A stretch of 41,026 nt of DNA from Acetobacteraceae bacterium (GCA_019689515.1 JADGHI010000001.1:1-41026); one strand, 5' to 3'. Positions 23,147 to 31,960 are shown, counted from the stretch's first letter. The notes: generated by a model from the letters alone, not told the origin. Numbers and translations are program-made.

Positions 23147-23947
23147 ATGTCCGAAACCGCCTCCGCCCCGCCCGTCCTGCTTTCCGTGGACTCCCGCGGC
23201 ATCGCGACCGCCACGCTCAACCGCCCGCACAAGGGCAATGCTTATGACGAGGGCCTGCTCGCCGCCCTGATCGAGGGGCTCGACCGGCTGGAGGGCGACG
23301 CGAGCGTGCGCGCCCTCGTGATCCGTGGCGCGGGCAAGCATTTCCAGGCCGGCGCCGACCTCGACTGGCTGGCCCAGGCGGCCACCTACCCGCCGGAGAA
23401 GGCCTTCGAGGCCTCGATGGCCACCACCCGCGCGATGCAGAAGCTCAACGAGTTCCCGCGCCCCACCTTCGCCCTGATCCACGGCGCCTGCTTCGGCGGC
23501 GGCTGCGGCATCGTCTGCTGCGTGGACGTCGCGCTCGCCACCTCCGATGCGATCTTCGGCATCACCGAGGTACGCGTCGGCGTGGCGCCGACGCCGATCA
23601 GCACGCACATGGTCAACGCCATGGGCCTGCGCCACACCCGCCGCTACGCGCTGACCGGCGAGCGCTTCGACGCCGCCGAGGCGATGCGCATCGGCCTCGT
23701 CCACGAGGTCCATCCGGCCGACAAGATCGAGGCGAGGCTCGCGGAGATCCTCGACCAGACCATGCTCTCCGGGCCGGGGGCAATCGCGATGACGAAGCAC
23801 TCCTTCCTCGCCGCCAACGGCCTTACCCTCAGCCCGCGCGAGATGGCGATGCTGGCGCATGAGAGCTGGACTCAGCGCGCCTCCGAGGAAGGGCGCGAGG
23901 GGCTGGCCGCCTTCCGCGAGAAGCGCCGCCCGAGCTGGTATCGCTGA
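23147..23947 (+). CDS. Enoyl-CoA hydratase/isomerase family protein, methylglutaconyl-CoA hydratase-like
   Basis: A 266-aa crotonase. The oxyanion-hole segments are GKHFQAGADLDWL and GACFGGGCGIVCCVDVALA. The stretch EVRVGVAPTPISTHMVNAMG resembles the 3-methylglutaconyl-CoA hydratase / isohexenylglutaconyl-CoA hydratase branch rather than classical EchA. That group works in leucine and acyclic terpene breakdown. The start at 23147 is preceded by AAGGAG; the frame is open upstream to 22928 but without a ribosome site. It is the first plus-strand gene after a divergent 209-bp promoter shared with the GGT-like gene. No other leucine pathway gene is near, so the role is open. Confidence 0.87.
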   Translation: MSETASAPPVLLSVDSRGIATATLNRPHKGNAYDEGLLAALIEGLDRLEGDASVRALVIRGAGKHFQAGADLDWLAQAATYPPEKAFEASMATTRAMQKLNEFPRPTFALIHGACFGGGCGIVCCVDVALATSDAIFGITEVRVGVAPTPISTHMVNAMGLRHTRRYALTGERFDAAEAMRIGLVHEVHPADKIEARLAEILDQTMLSGPGAIAMTKHSFLAANGLTLSPREMAMLAHESWTQRASEEGREGLAAFREKRRPSWYR

Positions 23948-24048
23948 GCCCACCGAGCGGCCGGTCACCGGCAACGGCCTGGCCGCCCACGGCGCCTCCC
24001 ACGGAACCCGGCGGGCCGTTGCGCGTCCGGGCAGGCGGAGGTTGCCGC

Positions 24049-25176
24049 ATGCCCGACGACGAGCCCATCCGTGCCCGCGCCCCGCAGGGCGCAGGGCACG
24101 ACCCTGCGGAGACGGTGCCGCACCACGGCGCGCTCCGCCTGCCCACGGTCGAGATCGACACCTACAACGAGGAACTGCGGCACGACGAGGGCGGATTCCT
24201 CGGCGACCGCGCCTCCTCGCGCGCCTTCACCGAGATCCTGGAGGACTGGCGTGACCGGCTGCGCCACGTCGGCGCCGAGGACCCCCTCGGCGAGCGGCCG
24301 AGCAAGGCGATCAAGCACAAGGCGCTCGACGCCGCCCTGACCGATGGCGAGCCGGAGGCGGCCGGGCTGGTGCAGTCCGCCATCGAGGACTTCGCGCACG
24401 AGCTCGCCGCCGTGATCCGCCGCTTCCTCCGCCTCAGGGCGTGGAGGGACACGGAGCGCATCATTATCGGCGGGGGATTCCGTGAGAGCCGCATCGGCGA
24501 GGTGGCGATCGGGCGCAGCCAGGTGCTGCTGCGGACCGAGGGCGTGCCGGTGGACCTGGTGCCGATCCGCCACGCCCCCGACGAGGCCGGGCTGATCGGC
24601 GCGGCGCAGCTCCTGCCATGCGAAATGCTGGAGGCCTGCGACCTCTTCCTCGCCGTGGACATCGGCGGGACGAATTTCCGCGCCGGGCTGGTGGAGCCTC
24701 GCCTCTCCAAGGCCGCCGACCTCTCCGCCGCGCGGGTGCGCCGGGCCGAGCAGTGGCGGCACCGCGACGAGAGGCCGACCCGCAAGCAGGCGGTGGCGAG
24801 GCTCGTGGAAATGCTGCGTGACCTCGCGGCCTGGGCGGAAAAGGACAAGCTGCGCCTCGCGCCCTGGATCGGCGTCGGGTGCCCAGGGCTGATCGAGGCG
24901 GACGGCCGGATCAGCCGCGGCGCGCAGAACCTGCCCGGCAACTGGCAGACCGACCGGTTCAATCTGCCCGAGGAGCTGAACGCGGCGCTGACCGGGCTCA
25001 GCGGCGCCACGAGGGTGGTGCTGCACAACGACGCCGTGGTGCAGGGCCTCTCAGAGGCGCCGTTCCAGCGCGACGACGTGACGCGTTGGGGCGTGCTGAC
25101 GATCGGCACGGGCCTCGGCAATGCCCGCTTCACCAACCAGGCGGGAAAGGCGCCGGCGGCCTCCTCACGCCGCTAA
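24049..25176 (+). CDS. ROK-family kinase-like protein with circularly permuted motif order
   Basis: A 375-aa protein carrying all the sugar-kinase (ROK/ASKHA) landmarks in rotated order. Residues 101-186 resemble the normal C-terminal end of ROK proteins: EPEAAGLVQSAIEDF, then IIIGGG (138-143) and AGLIGAAQLL (180-189). Only after this come the normally N-terminal parts: VDIGGTNFRAG (203-213), GVGCPG (275-280), HNDA with the catalytic Asp (326-329) and GTGLGNARFTN (353-363), after which the protein ends. The ROK zinc motif (CGxxGC) is absent. The start at ATG 24049 has GGAGG 7 nt before it. It looks complete rather than truncated, since both halves are present once. Substrate unknown; possibly a glucokinase-like enzyme. 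Confidence 0.8.
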   Translation: MPDDEPIRARAPQGAGHDPAETVPHHGALRLPTVEIDTYNEELRHDEGGFLGDRASSRAFTEILEDWRDRLRHVGAEDPLGERPSKAIKHKALDAALTDGEPEAAGLVQSAIEDFAHELAAVIRRFLRLRAWRDTERIIIGGGFRESRIGEVAIGRSQVLLRTEGVPVDLVPIRHAPDEAGLIGAAQLLPCEMLEACDLFLAVDIGGTNFRAGLVEPRLSKAADLSAARVRRAEQWRHRDERPTRKQAVARLVEMLRDLAAWAEKDKLRLAPWIGVGCPGLIEADGRISRGAQNLPGNWQTDRFNLPEELNAALTGLSGATRVVLHNDAVVQGLSEAPFQRDDVTRWGVLTIGTGLGNARFTNQAGKAPAASSRR

Positions 25177-25191
25177 GCGGCGGCCCCACGC

Positions 25192-25206
25192 AGGGCGGGC
25201 CGCCCT
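25192..25206 (+). terminator. Short hairpin after the ROK-like gene (weak terminator candidate)
   Basis: AGGGCG (25192-25197), loop GGC and CGCCCT (25201-25206) form a 6-bp stem 15 nt after the stop of the ROK-like gene, followed by TGCTCCC, which is not a proper U-run. It lies in the 56-nt gap before the alpha/beta hydrolase gene, whose own promoter or ribosome site must also fall there. Confidence 0.3.
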
Positions 25207-25232
25207 TGCTCCCGGTCCTGGGGTCACGTGCT

Positions 25233-26084
25233 ATGACGGCCGCCATGGACCTCGAGGCCGAATACAACAACCGCGCGCGCGTCCCCGAGCACCCGGCAAT
25301 CCTGGAGGGATGGGCGCGGGACGCCGCCGCCTACCGCGCCGCGCGCCGCGACAGCGCCGAGCTGGACCTGGCCTATGGGCCTGGGGAGCGCGAGCGGCTG
25401 GACCTGTTCTGGCCGGAGGCGGCCGGCGCCACGCGGGACGCGCCGATCGCGCTGTTCATTCACGGCGGCTACTGGCAGGCACTGGACCGAAGCTGGGTCA
25501 GCCACTGCGCGCGCGGCCTCAACGCTCGCGGCGTGGCAGTCGCCATCCCGTCCTACGACCTGTGCCCCGCCGTTACCGTCGCGCACATCCTGGACCAGAT
25601 GCGCGCCGCGGCGGCCTTCCTGCACCGCCGGCACGGGCGGCGCCTGCTGGCGGCCGGGCATTCCGCCGGCGGCCACCTCGCGGCCATGCTCATGGCGACC
25701 GACTGGCGCGCCCTCGACCCCGCCCTGCCGGCGGACCTCGTGCCGGCCGGGCTGCCGATCTCGGGCCTGTTCGAGCTGGAGCCGCTCCTGCCGACCACGA
25801 TCGCCCGGGCGCTCCGCCTCGACGCGGCAGAGGCGCACGCCCTCTCGCCGCGCTGGCTCCCCGCGCCGCGCAGCGGCGACACGGCGACCATGCTGCATGC
25901 CGTGGTCGGCGGGGCGGAAAGTACCGAGTTCATCCGCCAGACCCGCGACTTCGCCGCCGCCTGGGGCGGAAGCTGGGAGGCGCTGCCGGGCGCGAACCAC
26001 TTCACCGTCCTCGCGCCGCTCTCCGACCCGGCGAGTGCGCTGGTCGCACGCGCCGCGGCCATGGCGGCGCGGCTTGCCGGCTGA
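25233..26084 (+). CDS. Alpha/beta hydrolase, kynurenine-formamidase-like
   Basis: A 283-aa alpha/beta-fold hydrolase. HGGYW (residues 77-81) supplies the oxyanion hole and GHSAGGH (nucleophile Ser144) the nucleophile elbow; NHF near the C-terminus carries the likely catalytic His. The HGGxW plus GHSAGG combination is seen in arylformamidases of the AFMID type, which release formate from N-formylkynurenine, and in other small-amide or ester hydrolases. The start is ATG 25233; ATG 25245 is equally possible, neither with a strong ribosome site. It is 55 nt ahead of the Liv transporter genes and may be co-transcribed with them. A link to tryptophan/anthranilate breakdown further right is tempting but inferred. 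Confidence 0.8.
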   Translation: MTAAMDLEAEYNNRARVPEHPAILEGWARDAAAYRAARRDSAELDLAYGPGERERLDLFWPEAAGATRDAPIALFIHGGYWQALDRSWVSHCARGLNARGVAVAIPSYDLCPAVTVAHILDQMRAAAAFLHRRHGRRLLAAGHSAGGHLAAMLMATDWRALDPALPADLVPAGLPISGLFELEPLLPTTIARALRLDAAEAHALSPRWLPAPRSGDTATMLHAVVGGAESTEFIRQTRDFAAAWGGSWEALPGANHFTVLAPLSDPASALVARAAAMAARLAG

Positions 26085-26139
26085 TGCCGTACGCCTCAAA
26101 TAGCCGCGACCGAGCACCGGAGGGGAGGAGGGACCGACC

Positions 26140-27333
26140 ATGACGACGCCACGGCTCGACAGGCGCCAACTGCTCGCAACGGCCGCCGCCTTCGGCCTCG
26201 CCGCGCCGCATGTCGCGCGCGCCCAGGCGCAGGCGGTGAAGATCGGGCTCGTCGCGGTGCTCACCGGCCCTCAGGCGGCCCTCGGCACCCAGCTGCGGGA
26301 CGGCTTCCAGCAGGGCCTGCGCCATCTCGACGGCAAGCTGGGCGGCCGGCCCGCCGAGGTCATCGTGATCGACGACGAGCTGAAGCCGGACGTCGCCGTC
26401 ACCAAGGTCCGCGCCGCGCTGGAGCGCGACAAGGTGGACTTCGTGGTCGGCGTGGTGTTCTCCAACATCCTCCAGGCGGTGTTCCGCCCGGTGACGGAGA
26501 CGAACACCTTCCTGATCTCCACCAATGCCGGCGCCTCGACCTTCGCCGGGCGCGGATGCAACCCGTTCTTCTTCACCACCTCCTACAACAACGACCAGGT
26601 CCACGCCGCGATGGGCCAGGTGGCCCAGGACGAGGGCTACCGCCGCGTCTTCATCCTCGTGCCCAACTACCAGGCCGGGCGCGACGCCGCCGCCGGCTTC
26701 AAGAGCCGCTTCAAGGGCGAGGTGGTGGACGAGGTCTATGTCCCCCTCACCCAGCTCGACTTCTCCGCGGATCTCGCGAAGATCGCGGCGGCGCGGCCGG
26801 ATGCGCTGTTCACCTTCATGCCCGGCGGCCTCGGCGTGAACCTGGTGCGCCAGTACCGTCAGGCGGGCCTCGCCAACATCCCCTTCCTCTCCACCTTCAC
26901 GGTGGACGAGGCGACCCTGCCCGCGCAGGGCGAGGCGGCGCTCGGCTTCCTGCACGCCGCGCCCTGGGCGCCGAACATGGACAACGAGCAGAACCGCCGC
27001 TTCGTGCGCGACTTCGAGGCGCAATACAACTACGTCCCCGCCACCTACGCCGCGCAGTCCTACGACGGCGCCATGCTACTCGATTCGGCGATCCGCAAGG
27101 TGGACGGCAACCTCGCCGACAAGGCGGCGCTGCGCCGCGCGCTGGAGGCCGCCGATTTCCGCTCCGTACGCGGCAATTTCCGCTTCGGCCCGAACCACTA
27201 CCCGGTGCAGGACTTCTGGCTCTGCCGCGTCGCCCGCCGGCCGGACGGCAAGTTCCAGACCGAGGCCGTGCGCAAGGTGCTGGAGAACAACGCCGATCCC
27301 CATGTCGGCGAGTGCCGCATGCGCCCGGCCTGA
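26140..27333 (+). CDS. Branched-chain amino acid-type ABC transporter substrate-binding protein
   Basis: A 397-aa type I periplasmic binding protein (LivK-like, Peripla_BP_6). A twin-arginine-like signal peptide (LDRRQLLATAAAFGL ... ARAQ, about residues 4-30) is followed by KIGLVAVLTGPQAALG, the standard first strand, and DDELKPDVAVTKVRA. A strong GGAGGGGAGGAGG precedes the ATG. Its stop overlaps the permease start (TGATG). Relatives bind leucine-type amino acids, amides, urea or aromatic acids; here flanking aromatic-CoA genes suggest an aromatic or amide ligand, by context only. Confidence 0.92.
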   Translation: MTTPRLDRRQLLATAAAFGLAAPHVARAQAQAVKIGLVAVLTGPQAALGTQLRDGFQQGLRHLDGKLGGRPAEVIVIDDELKPDVAVTKVRAALERDKVDFVVGVVFSNILQAVFRPVTETNTFLISTNAGASTFAGRGCNPFFFTTSYNNDQVHAAMGQVAQDEGYRRVFILVPNYQAGRDAAAGFKSRFKGEVVDEVYVPLTQLDFSADLAKIAAARPDALFTFMPGGLGVNLVRQYRQAGLANIPFLSTFTVDEATLPAQGEAALGFLHAAPWAPNMDNEQNRRFVRDFEAQYNYVPATYAAQSYDGAMLLDSAIRKVDGNLADKAALRRALEAADFRSVRGNFRFGPNHYPVQDFWLCRVARRPDGKFQTEAVRKVLENNADPHVGECRMRPA

Positions 27334-28256
27334 TGTCGCCGGAGCTGTTGCTGGTGCAGGCCCTGAACGGCCTGCAATTCGGCATCCTGCTGTTCCTGGT
27401 CGCGGCCGGGCTGACGCTGGTGTTCGGGGTGATGGATTTCATCAACCTCGCCCATGGCGTGCAGTACATGCTGGGCGCCTATTTCGGCGCCTCGCTCGCG
27501 GCCGCGACGGGCAGCTTCTGGCTCGGCCTCCTGCTTGCGCTGCCGGCCGCCCTGCTGGCGGGGCTGGTGCTGGAATTCCTGGTCTTCCGGCACCTCTACG
27601 ACCGCGACCACCTGGCGCAGGTGCTGGCGACCTTCGGCGTGATCCTGTTCCTCAACGAGGGCGTGAAGCTGGTCTGGGGCGCCGCGCCGCTGCAGATGCC
27701 GATCCCGGCGCTGCTCGAGGGCGGCGTGGCGCTGATGCCGGGACTCCAGTATCCGATCTATCGCCTCGGCATCATCGGCGCCGGCCTCGCGACCGCGTTG
27801 CTGCTCTGGTTCCTGGTGGACCGCACCCGGGCGGGCATGCTGGTGCGCGCAGGTGCGACGAACCCGGAGATGGTCTCCGCGCTCGGCGTGGACATCCGCC
27901 GGCTGTTCACGCTGGTCTTCGGCTTCGGCGCCATGCTCGCGGGCTTCGCGGGGGTGATGGCGGCGCCCATCCTCTCGGTCGAGCCGGGGATGGGTGACAC
28001 GCCGCTGATCCTCGCCTTCGTGGTGATCGTCATCGGCGGCATCGGCTCGATCCGCGGCGCCTTCGTCGCCGCCCTGCTCGTCGGGCTGATCGACACGCTG
28101 GGCCGCGCCGCGATGCCGGACCTGATGCGCCTCTTCCTTGCGCCCTCGCCGGCGCGGCAGGCGGGGGCGGCGATCGCCTCGATGCTGGTGTACATCCTGA
28201 TGGCCGCGTTCCTCGCCTTCCGCCCCGCCGGCCTCTTCCCCGTGCGCACCGGCTGA
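27333..28256 (+). CDS. LivH-type ABC transporter permease
   Basis: A 307-aa membrane protein with about eight hydrophobic segments. Family features are LVAAGLTLVFGVMDFINLAHG near the N-terminus and ILAFVVIVIGGIGSIRGAF followed by LLVGLIDTLG near the C-terminus, where the cytoplasmic coupling loop meets the ATPases. ATG 27333 overlaps the stop of the binding-protein gene by 1 nt (TGATG). With LivM it forms the channel through the inner membrane. Ends 13 nt before livM. Confidence 0.92.
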   Translation: MSPELLLVQALNGLQFGILLFLVAAGLTLVFGVMDFINLAHGVQYMLGAYFGASLAAATGSFWLGLLLALPAALLAGLVLEFLVFRHLYDRDHLAQVLATFGVILFLNEGVKLVWGAAPLQMPIPALLEGGVALMPGLQYPIYRLGIIGAGLATALLLWFLVDRTRAGMLVRAGATNPEMVSALGVDIRRLFTLVFGFGAMLAGFAGVMAAPILSVEPGMGDTPLILAFVVIVIGGIGSIRGAFVAALLVGLIDTLGRAAMPDLMRLFLAPSPARQAGAAIASMLVYILMAAFLAFRPAGLFPVRTG

Positions 28257-28269
28257 GCCCGCCCGTCGG

Positions 28270-29196
28270 ATGCGCGAGTGGGTGGTGCCGTTGGTGCTGT
28301 TCGCCGGCCTCGCCGCCGCGCCCTTCGCCGGCTTCGGCGAAGGCTACGCGCTGACCCTGCTCGCGCGCACCATGATCCTCGGCATGGCCGCGGTCGGCCT
28401 GGCGCTGCTGGTCGGCGGCGCCGGTCTCGTCAGCCTCGGCCATGCCGCCACGCTCGGCGTCGGCGCCTACGCCGTGGTGGTGCTGGATGCGAACGGCATC
28501 ACCGACGCGACGACGGTCCTGCCCGTTGCGATCGCCGCGGCCGCGCTGTTCGCGCTCGCCACCGGTGCGATCAGCCTGCGCACCTCCGGCGTGCACTTCA
28601 TCATGATCACCCTCGCCTTCGGGCAGATGGCGTTCTTCACCGCCTCCTCCCTCGCCGCCTATGGCGGGGACGACGGCTACACACTGTTTTCGCGCACCGA
28701 GGTCGCCGGCACCCGCCTGCTTGAGGACCGCCTCGCCTTCCATTACGTCTGCCTGGGCCTGCTCGGCCTGACCTACCTGTTCTGCCGCGCCGCGCTGGCC
28801 GCGCGCTTCGGCCGCGTGCTGCGCGCCGCCCGCGAGAATGCGCTGCGCGTGCGTGCGGTTGGCCTCGACCCCTATCCCTACCGGCTGCTCGCTTATGTGC
28901 TCGCCGGCGCGATCGGCGGCCTGGCAGGCGTGCTGCTCGCCAACGCCGCGGAGTTCGTGGCGCCGAGCTACCTCTCCTGGCAGCGTTCGGGCGAGTTGCT
29001 GTTCATGGTGATCCTCGGCGGCCTCGGCAGCCTGCACGGCGCCATCCTCGGCGCGCTGGCCTATGTGCTGCTCGAGGAGTGGCTGTCGCACCTGACCGAG
29101 CACTGGCGGATGATCTTCGGCCCGCTGCTGATCCTCTCGGTCCTGTTCTTCCGCGGCGGCCTCGCCGGCCTGCTCGCGCCGCGGCAACGGCGATGA
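28270..29196 (+). CDS. LivM-type ABC transporter permease
   Basis: A 308-aa integral membrane permease of the Liv family. LVGGAGLVSLGHAATLGVGAYA and ISLRTSGVHFIMITLAFGQM are diagnostic for LivM; ENALRVRAVGLDPYPYRLLAYVLAG and VILGGLGSLHGAILGALAYV give the coupling region. ATG 28270 follows the livH stop by 13 nt, and the stop overlaps livG by 4 nt (ATGA). Unlike many LivM proteins it has no long N-terminal extension and no fused ATPase domain. Confidence 0.92.
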   Translation: MREWVVPLVLFAGLAAAPFAGFGEGYALTLLARTMILGMAAVGLALLVGGAGLVSLGHAATLGVGAYAVVVLDANGITDATTVLPVAIAAAALFALATGAISLRTSGVHFIMITLAFGQMAFFTASSLAAYGGDDGYTLFSRTEVAGTRLLEDRLAFHYVCLGLLGLTYLFCRAALAARFGRVLRAARENALRVRAVGLDPYPYRLLAYVLAGAIGGLAGVLLANAAEFVAPSYLSWQRSGELLFMVILGGLGSLHGAILGALAYVLLEEWLSHLTEHWRMIFGPLLILSVLFFRGGLAGLLAPRQRR

Positions 29197-29948
29197 CCGC
29201 CGACCCGCTGCTGCGCATCGAGGGGCTGAGCAAGCGCTTCGGCGGCCTCACCGTCACCGACGAGGTCTGGCTCGACGTCCTCCCCGGCGAGATCCACGCC
29301 GTCATCGGCCCGAACGGCGCCGGCAAGACGACGCTGATCAACGAGGTGAGCGGCGTGGTGGCGCCCGATTCCGGCCGCATCCTGTTCGGCGGGCTCGACA
29401 TCACGCGCCTGTCCATGCCGCGGCGCATCCGCGCGGGGCTGGCGCGCAGCTTCCAGATCACCTGCGTCCTGCCCGGCTTCTCCGTTCTGGAGAACGTCGC
29501 CCTCGCGGCGCAGGCGCGCGACGGCTCCTCCTTCCGGTTCCTCCGCCCCGTCGCGAAGGAGGCACGGCTGAACGCGGCGGCGCGCGAGGCGCTCGACGCC
29601 GTCGGCCTCGCCGACCGCGCCACGATGCCGGCAGGGGCGCTGTCACATGGCGAGAAGCGCCAGCTTGAGCTCGCCATCGCCCTCGCCACCCGTCCACGCC
29701 TGCTCCTCCTCGACGAACCGCTGGCCGGCGCAGGGCCGGAAGAAACCGAGCGGCTGATCGCGCTGCTCGACCGGCTGCGGTCCGACTACGCCATCCTGCT
29801 GGTCGAGCACGACATGCGCGCGGTCTTCGCGCTCGCGGACCGCATCTCGGTGCTGGTCTATGGCCGCGTGGTTGCCACCGGAGCCCCGGCCGCGATCCGC
29901 GCCAACCCGGAGGTCCGCGCCGCCTATCTCGGCGAGGACGAGGCGTGA
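29193..29948 (+). CDS. LivG-type ABC transporter ATP-binding protein
   Basis: A 251-aa ATPase. Walker A GPNGAGKTT (about residues 40-48), the LivG-specific stretch GLARSFQITCVLPGFSVLENV, the signature segment LSHGEKRQLELAIAL in place of LSGGQ, Walker B LLLLDEPLAGAGPEE and the switch His in VEHDM are all intact. The frame is open upstream but ATG 29193 gives the normal N-terminus and a 4-nt overlap with livM. It pairs with the LivF ATPase to power the transporter. Confidence 0.93.
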   Translation: MTADPLLRIEGLSKRFGGLTVTDEVWLDVLPGEIHAVIGPNGAGKTTLINEVSGVVAPDSGRILFGGLDITRLSMPRRIRAGLARSFQITCVLPGFSVLENVALAAQARDGSSFRFLRPVAKEARLNAAAREALDAVGLADRATMPAGALSHGEKRQLELAIALATRPRLLLLDEPLAGAGPEETERLIALLDRLRSDYAILLVEHDMRAVFALADRISVLVYGRVVATGAPAAIRANPEVRAAYLGEDEA

Positions 29949-30634
29949 TGCTGCGCATCGAGCGCCTCGCCGCCGGCTACGGGCAGAGCCAGGTCCTGTT
30001 CGACGTCTCGCTCGACATCGCCCCCGGCGAGGTGGTGACCCTCCTCGGCCGCAACGGCATGGGCAAGACGACGACGGTGCGCGCGGTGATGGGCCTGCTG
30101 AAGCCCTGGTCGGGCGAGATCAGCTTCGACGGTGTTTCCCTTACCGGCCTGCCGCCCTACCGCATCGCCCGCCTCGGCCTCGGCCTGGTGCCGGAGGGGC
30201 GGCAGGTCTTCCCGACCCTCACGGTCGAGGAGAACCTGATCGCCACCGCCCGCCCCGGCCCCTGGTCCCTGGCCCGGGTCTTCGCCCTGTTCCCACGGCT
30301 CGCGGAACGCCGGAGCAATCTCGGCGCCCGGCTCTCCGGCGGCGAGCAGCAGATGCTCGCCATCGGCCGCGCGCTGATGACCAATCCCCGCCTGCTGATC
30401 CTGGACGAGGCAACGGAGGGCCTGGCCCCGCTGGTCCGGGCCGAGATCTGGTCTGTGATCGCCGCGCTGAAGGCGGAGGGGCTCTCGATCCTGCTGATCG
30501 ACAAGAATCTCGCAGCGATGCTGCGCCTGGCCGACCGGCATGTCATCATCGAGAAGGGACGCGTGGTCTGGACCGGCGGCAGCGCCGCGCTTGCCGCCGC
30601 GCCCGACATCCGCGACACCTACCTGCACGTGTGA
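29948..30634 (+). CDS. LivF-type ABC transporter ATP-binding protein
   Basis: A 228-aa ATPase with Walker A GRNGMGKTTT, the LivF-type LGLVPEGRQVFPTLTVEENL, signature LSGGEQQMLAIGRAL, and Walker B LLILDEATEGLAP; the switch position reads IDKNLA, with Lys-Asn instead of the usual His, as is frequent in LivF. GTG 29945 and ATG 29948 are adjacent in-frame starts; either overlaps the livG stop. ATG 29948 is given. It closes the five-gene transporter operon; the cupin gene follows after 20 nt. Confidence 0.93.
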   Translation: MLRIERLAAGYGQSQVLFDVSLDIAPGEVVTLLGRNGMGKTTTVRAVMGLLKPWSGEISFDGVSLTGLPPYRIARLGLGLVPEGRQVFPTLTVEENLIATARPGPWSLARVFALFPRLAERRSNLGARLSGGEQQMLAIGRALMTNPRLLILDEATEGLAPLVRAEIWSVIAALKAEGLSILLIDKNLAAMLRLADRHVIIEKGRVVWTGGSAALAAAPDIRDTYLHV

Positions 30635-30654
30635 GGGAGAGGGAGGTCCCGACG

Positions 30655-31104
30655 ATGAGCGCACCGAAGATGACCGCGGGCGTCACCCGCGCCGGCGAGG
30701 GCGAGGGAGGGGTGGTCTGGAGCATCCTTGGCCAGACCTACAAGCCCGTGGCCCATTCCGAGACCTGCTTCGCCTTCGACACGCTGTTCCCGCCCGGAAC
30801 CTTCGTGCCCCCGCACATCCACCCGACGCAGGACGAGTTCATCCGCGTCCTCGAGGGCCAGTTCGAGCTGTTCCTCGACGGCCAGACGCTGACCGCGGGC
30901 GCGGGCGATCTGATCCGCATGCCGATGGGCCTCGCCCACGGCATCTTCAACAAGTCCGGCCAGAACGTGCGCGCGCTGTTCTGGGTCTCCCCGGCGCGCG
31001 ACCTCTACCGGCTGTTCACGCGCATCCACAACGTGCCCGATCCGAACGAGGTGGTGCGGATCGCGAAGGAGCACGAGGTGGAGTTCCTGCCGCCGCCCGG
31101 CTGA
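30655..31104 (+). CDS. Cupin-domain protein
   Basis: A 149-aa single-domain cupin. The first metal-binding motif is seen as PPHIHPTQDEFIRVLEGQFELFLDG (His, His, Glu pattern) and the second around MPMGLAHGIFNKSG. The N-terminal and C-terminal segments flank the barrel without extra domains; no signal peptide. GGGAGG precedes the ATG; it lies 20 nt after livF and converges on the crotonase gene with a 4-nt gap. Cupins of this size include small dioxygenases, isomerases and sensor proteins. It may act on the imported substrate, but nothing in the sequence fixes the reaction. Confidence 0.88.
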   Translation: MSAPKMTAGVTRAGEGEGGVVWSILGQTYKPVAHSETCFAFDTLFPPGTFVPPHIHPTQDEFIRVLEGQFELFLDGQTLTAGAGDLIRMPMGLAHGIFNKSGQNVRALFWVSPARDLYRLFTRIHNVPDPNEVVRIAKEHEVEFLPPPG

Positions 31105-31108
31105 TCCG

Positions 31109-31924
31109 TCAGCCCTTCTTCGGCGGATGCCGCGGCCGGTCGAGGAAGGCGCGCAGCATCCGCCGCGGTTCCTCGCCGCGCCAGGCCTCGGCGAAGCTGT
31201 CGATGCCGGCGCGGATGGCCTCGGCCATCGGCAGGTCCTCCCAGGCCCGGATCAGACGCTTCTGCAGCCGCAGCGCCTGCGGCCCCGCGCGGCCGAGCAT
31301 CTTGAGCCACTCCGCCACCGCCGCATCCAGCGCCGCGCCGGGTTCGGCGACCCGCTCGACGAGCCCCCAGGCGAGGGCCTCCTCCGCGCCGATCGTCTCG
31401 CCGAGGAGCAGCAGGCGCCGCGCGCGGCCCCAGCCGATCAGCGTCGGCAGCAGCGCCGCCTCGACCACGGAGGGCAGGCCGAGCAGCACCTCCGGCATGC
31501 CAAAGGTCGCGGTGGAGGCGGCGATCCGCAGATCGCAGGACGCCGCGAGTTCCAGCCCGGCGCCGAGCGCATGCCCGTTGATCCGCCCGATCACCGGGAC
31601 CGGCGCCTCGCGCACCGCCTTGCAGGCACGGTGCACCGCCTCGATGAAGCGCCTGGCCTCGACGTGGTCGGCCAGCTCCGCCATCTCGCGGATGTCGGCG
31701 CCGCCGACGAAGGCACGCTCGCCCGCACCGGTCACGACGACCGCGCGCAGGTCGGCATGCGCGCCGAGCCCTTCGATGGTCTCGGCGAAGCGACGCAGCA
31801 CCGTCGAGTTCAGCGCGTTGAGCTTCGCCTCGTTGTCGATCGTCACCCACGCGACCAGACCGGTCTCCGGCGTGGCTTCGAGCCTGAGCGTCACCTCTCC
31901 GGTCCGGCTTGCGGCGGTGGTCAC
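31109..31924 (-). CDS. Enoyl-CoA hydratase/isomerase family protein
   Basis: A 271-aa crotonase with oxyanion-hole segments GERAFVGGADIREMAE and GHALGAGLELAASCDLRIA, and the helix FGMPEVLLGLPSVVEAALLP, in which SVVEA replaces the canonical GAGGT. The start is taken as GTG 31924, because GGGGGG lies 7 nt upstream; a TTG six nt earlier is the alternative. It is the last gene of the minus-strand operon led by the fused monooxygenase/OYE gene, 36 nt after the PhzS-like gene. It probably hydrates or hydrolyses a ring-derived enoyl-CoA, but the lack of standard catalytic surroundings leaves the reaction open. Confidence 0.87.
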   Translation of the reverse strand: MTTAASRTGEVTLRLEATPETGLVAWVTIDNEAKLNALNSTVLRRFAETIEGLGAHADLRAVVVTGAGERAFVGGADIREMAELADHVEARRFIEAVHRACKAVREAPVPVIGRINGHALGAGLELAASCDLRIAASTATFGMPEVLLGLPSVVEAALLPTLIGWGRARRLLLLGETIGAEEALAWGLVERVAEPGAALDAAVAEWLKMLGRAGPQALRLQKRLIRAWEDLPMAEAIRAGIDSFAEAWRGEEPRRMLRAFLDRPRHPPKKG

Positions 31925-31960
31925 GCGCAATCCCCCCTCTCCTGCCCTGCTGTGGCCGGC

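Noticed and set aside
24049..25176. The ROK-like gene as a simple truncation or pseudogene
   Set aside because: Both lobes of the ROK fold are represented once in a single intact frame with a good ribosome site, so loss of the C-terminal half does not explain the motif order.
31070..31130. Bidirectional terminator between the cupin and crotonase genes
   Set aside because: The two stops are only 4 nt apart and I could not find a stem with a convincing U-run on either strand.
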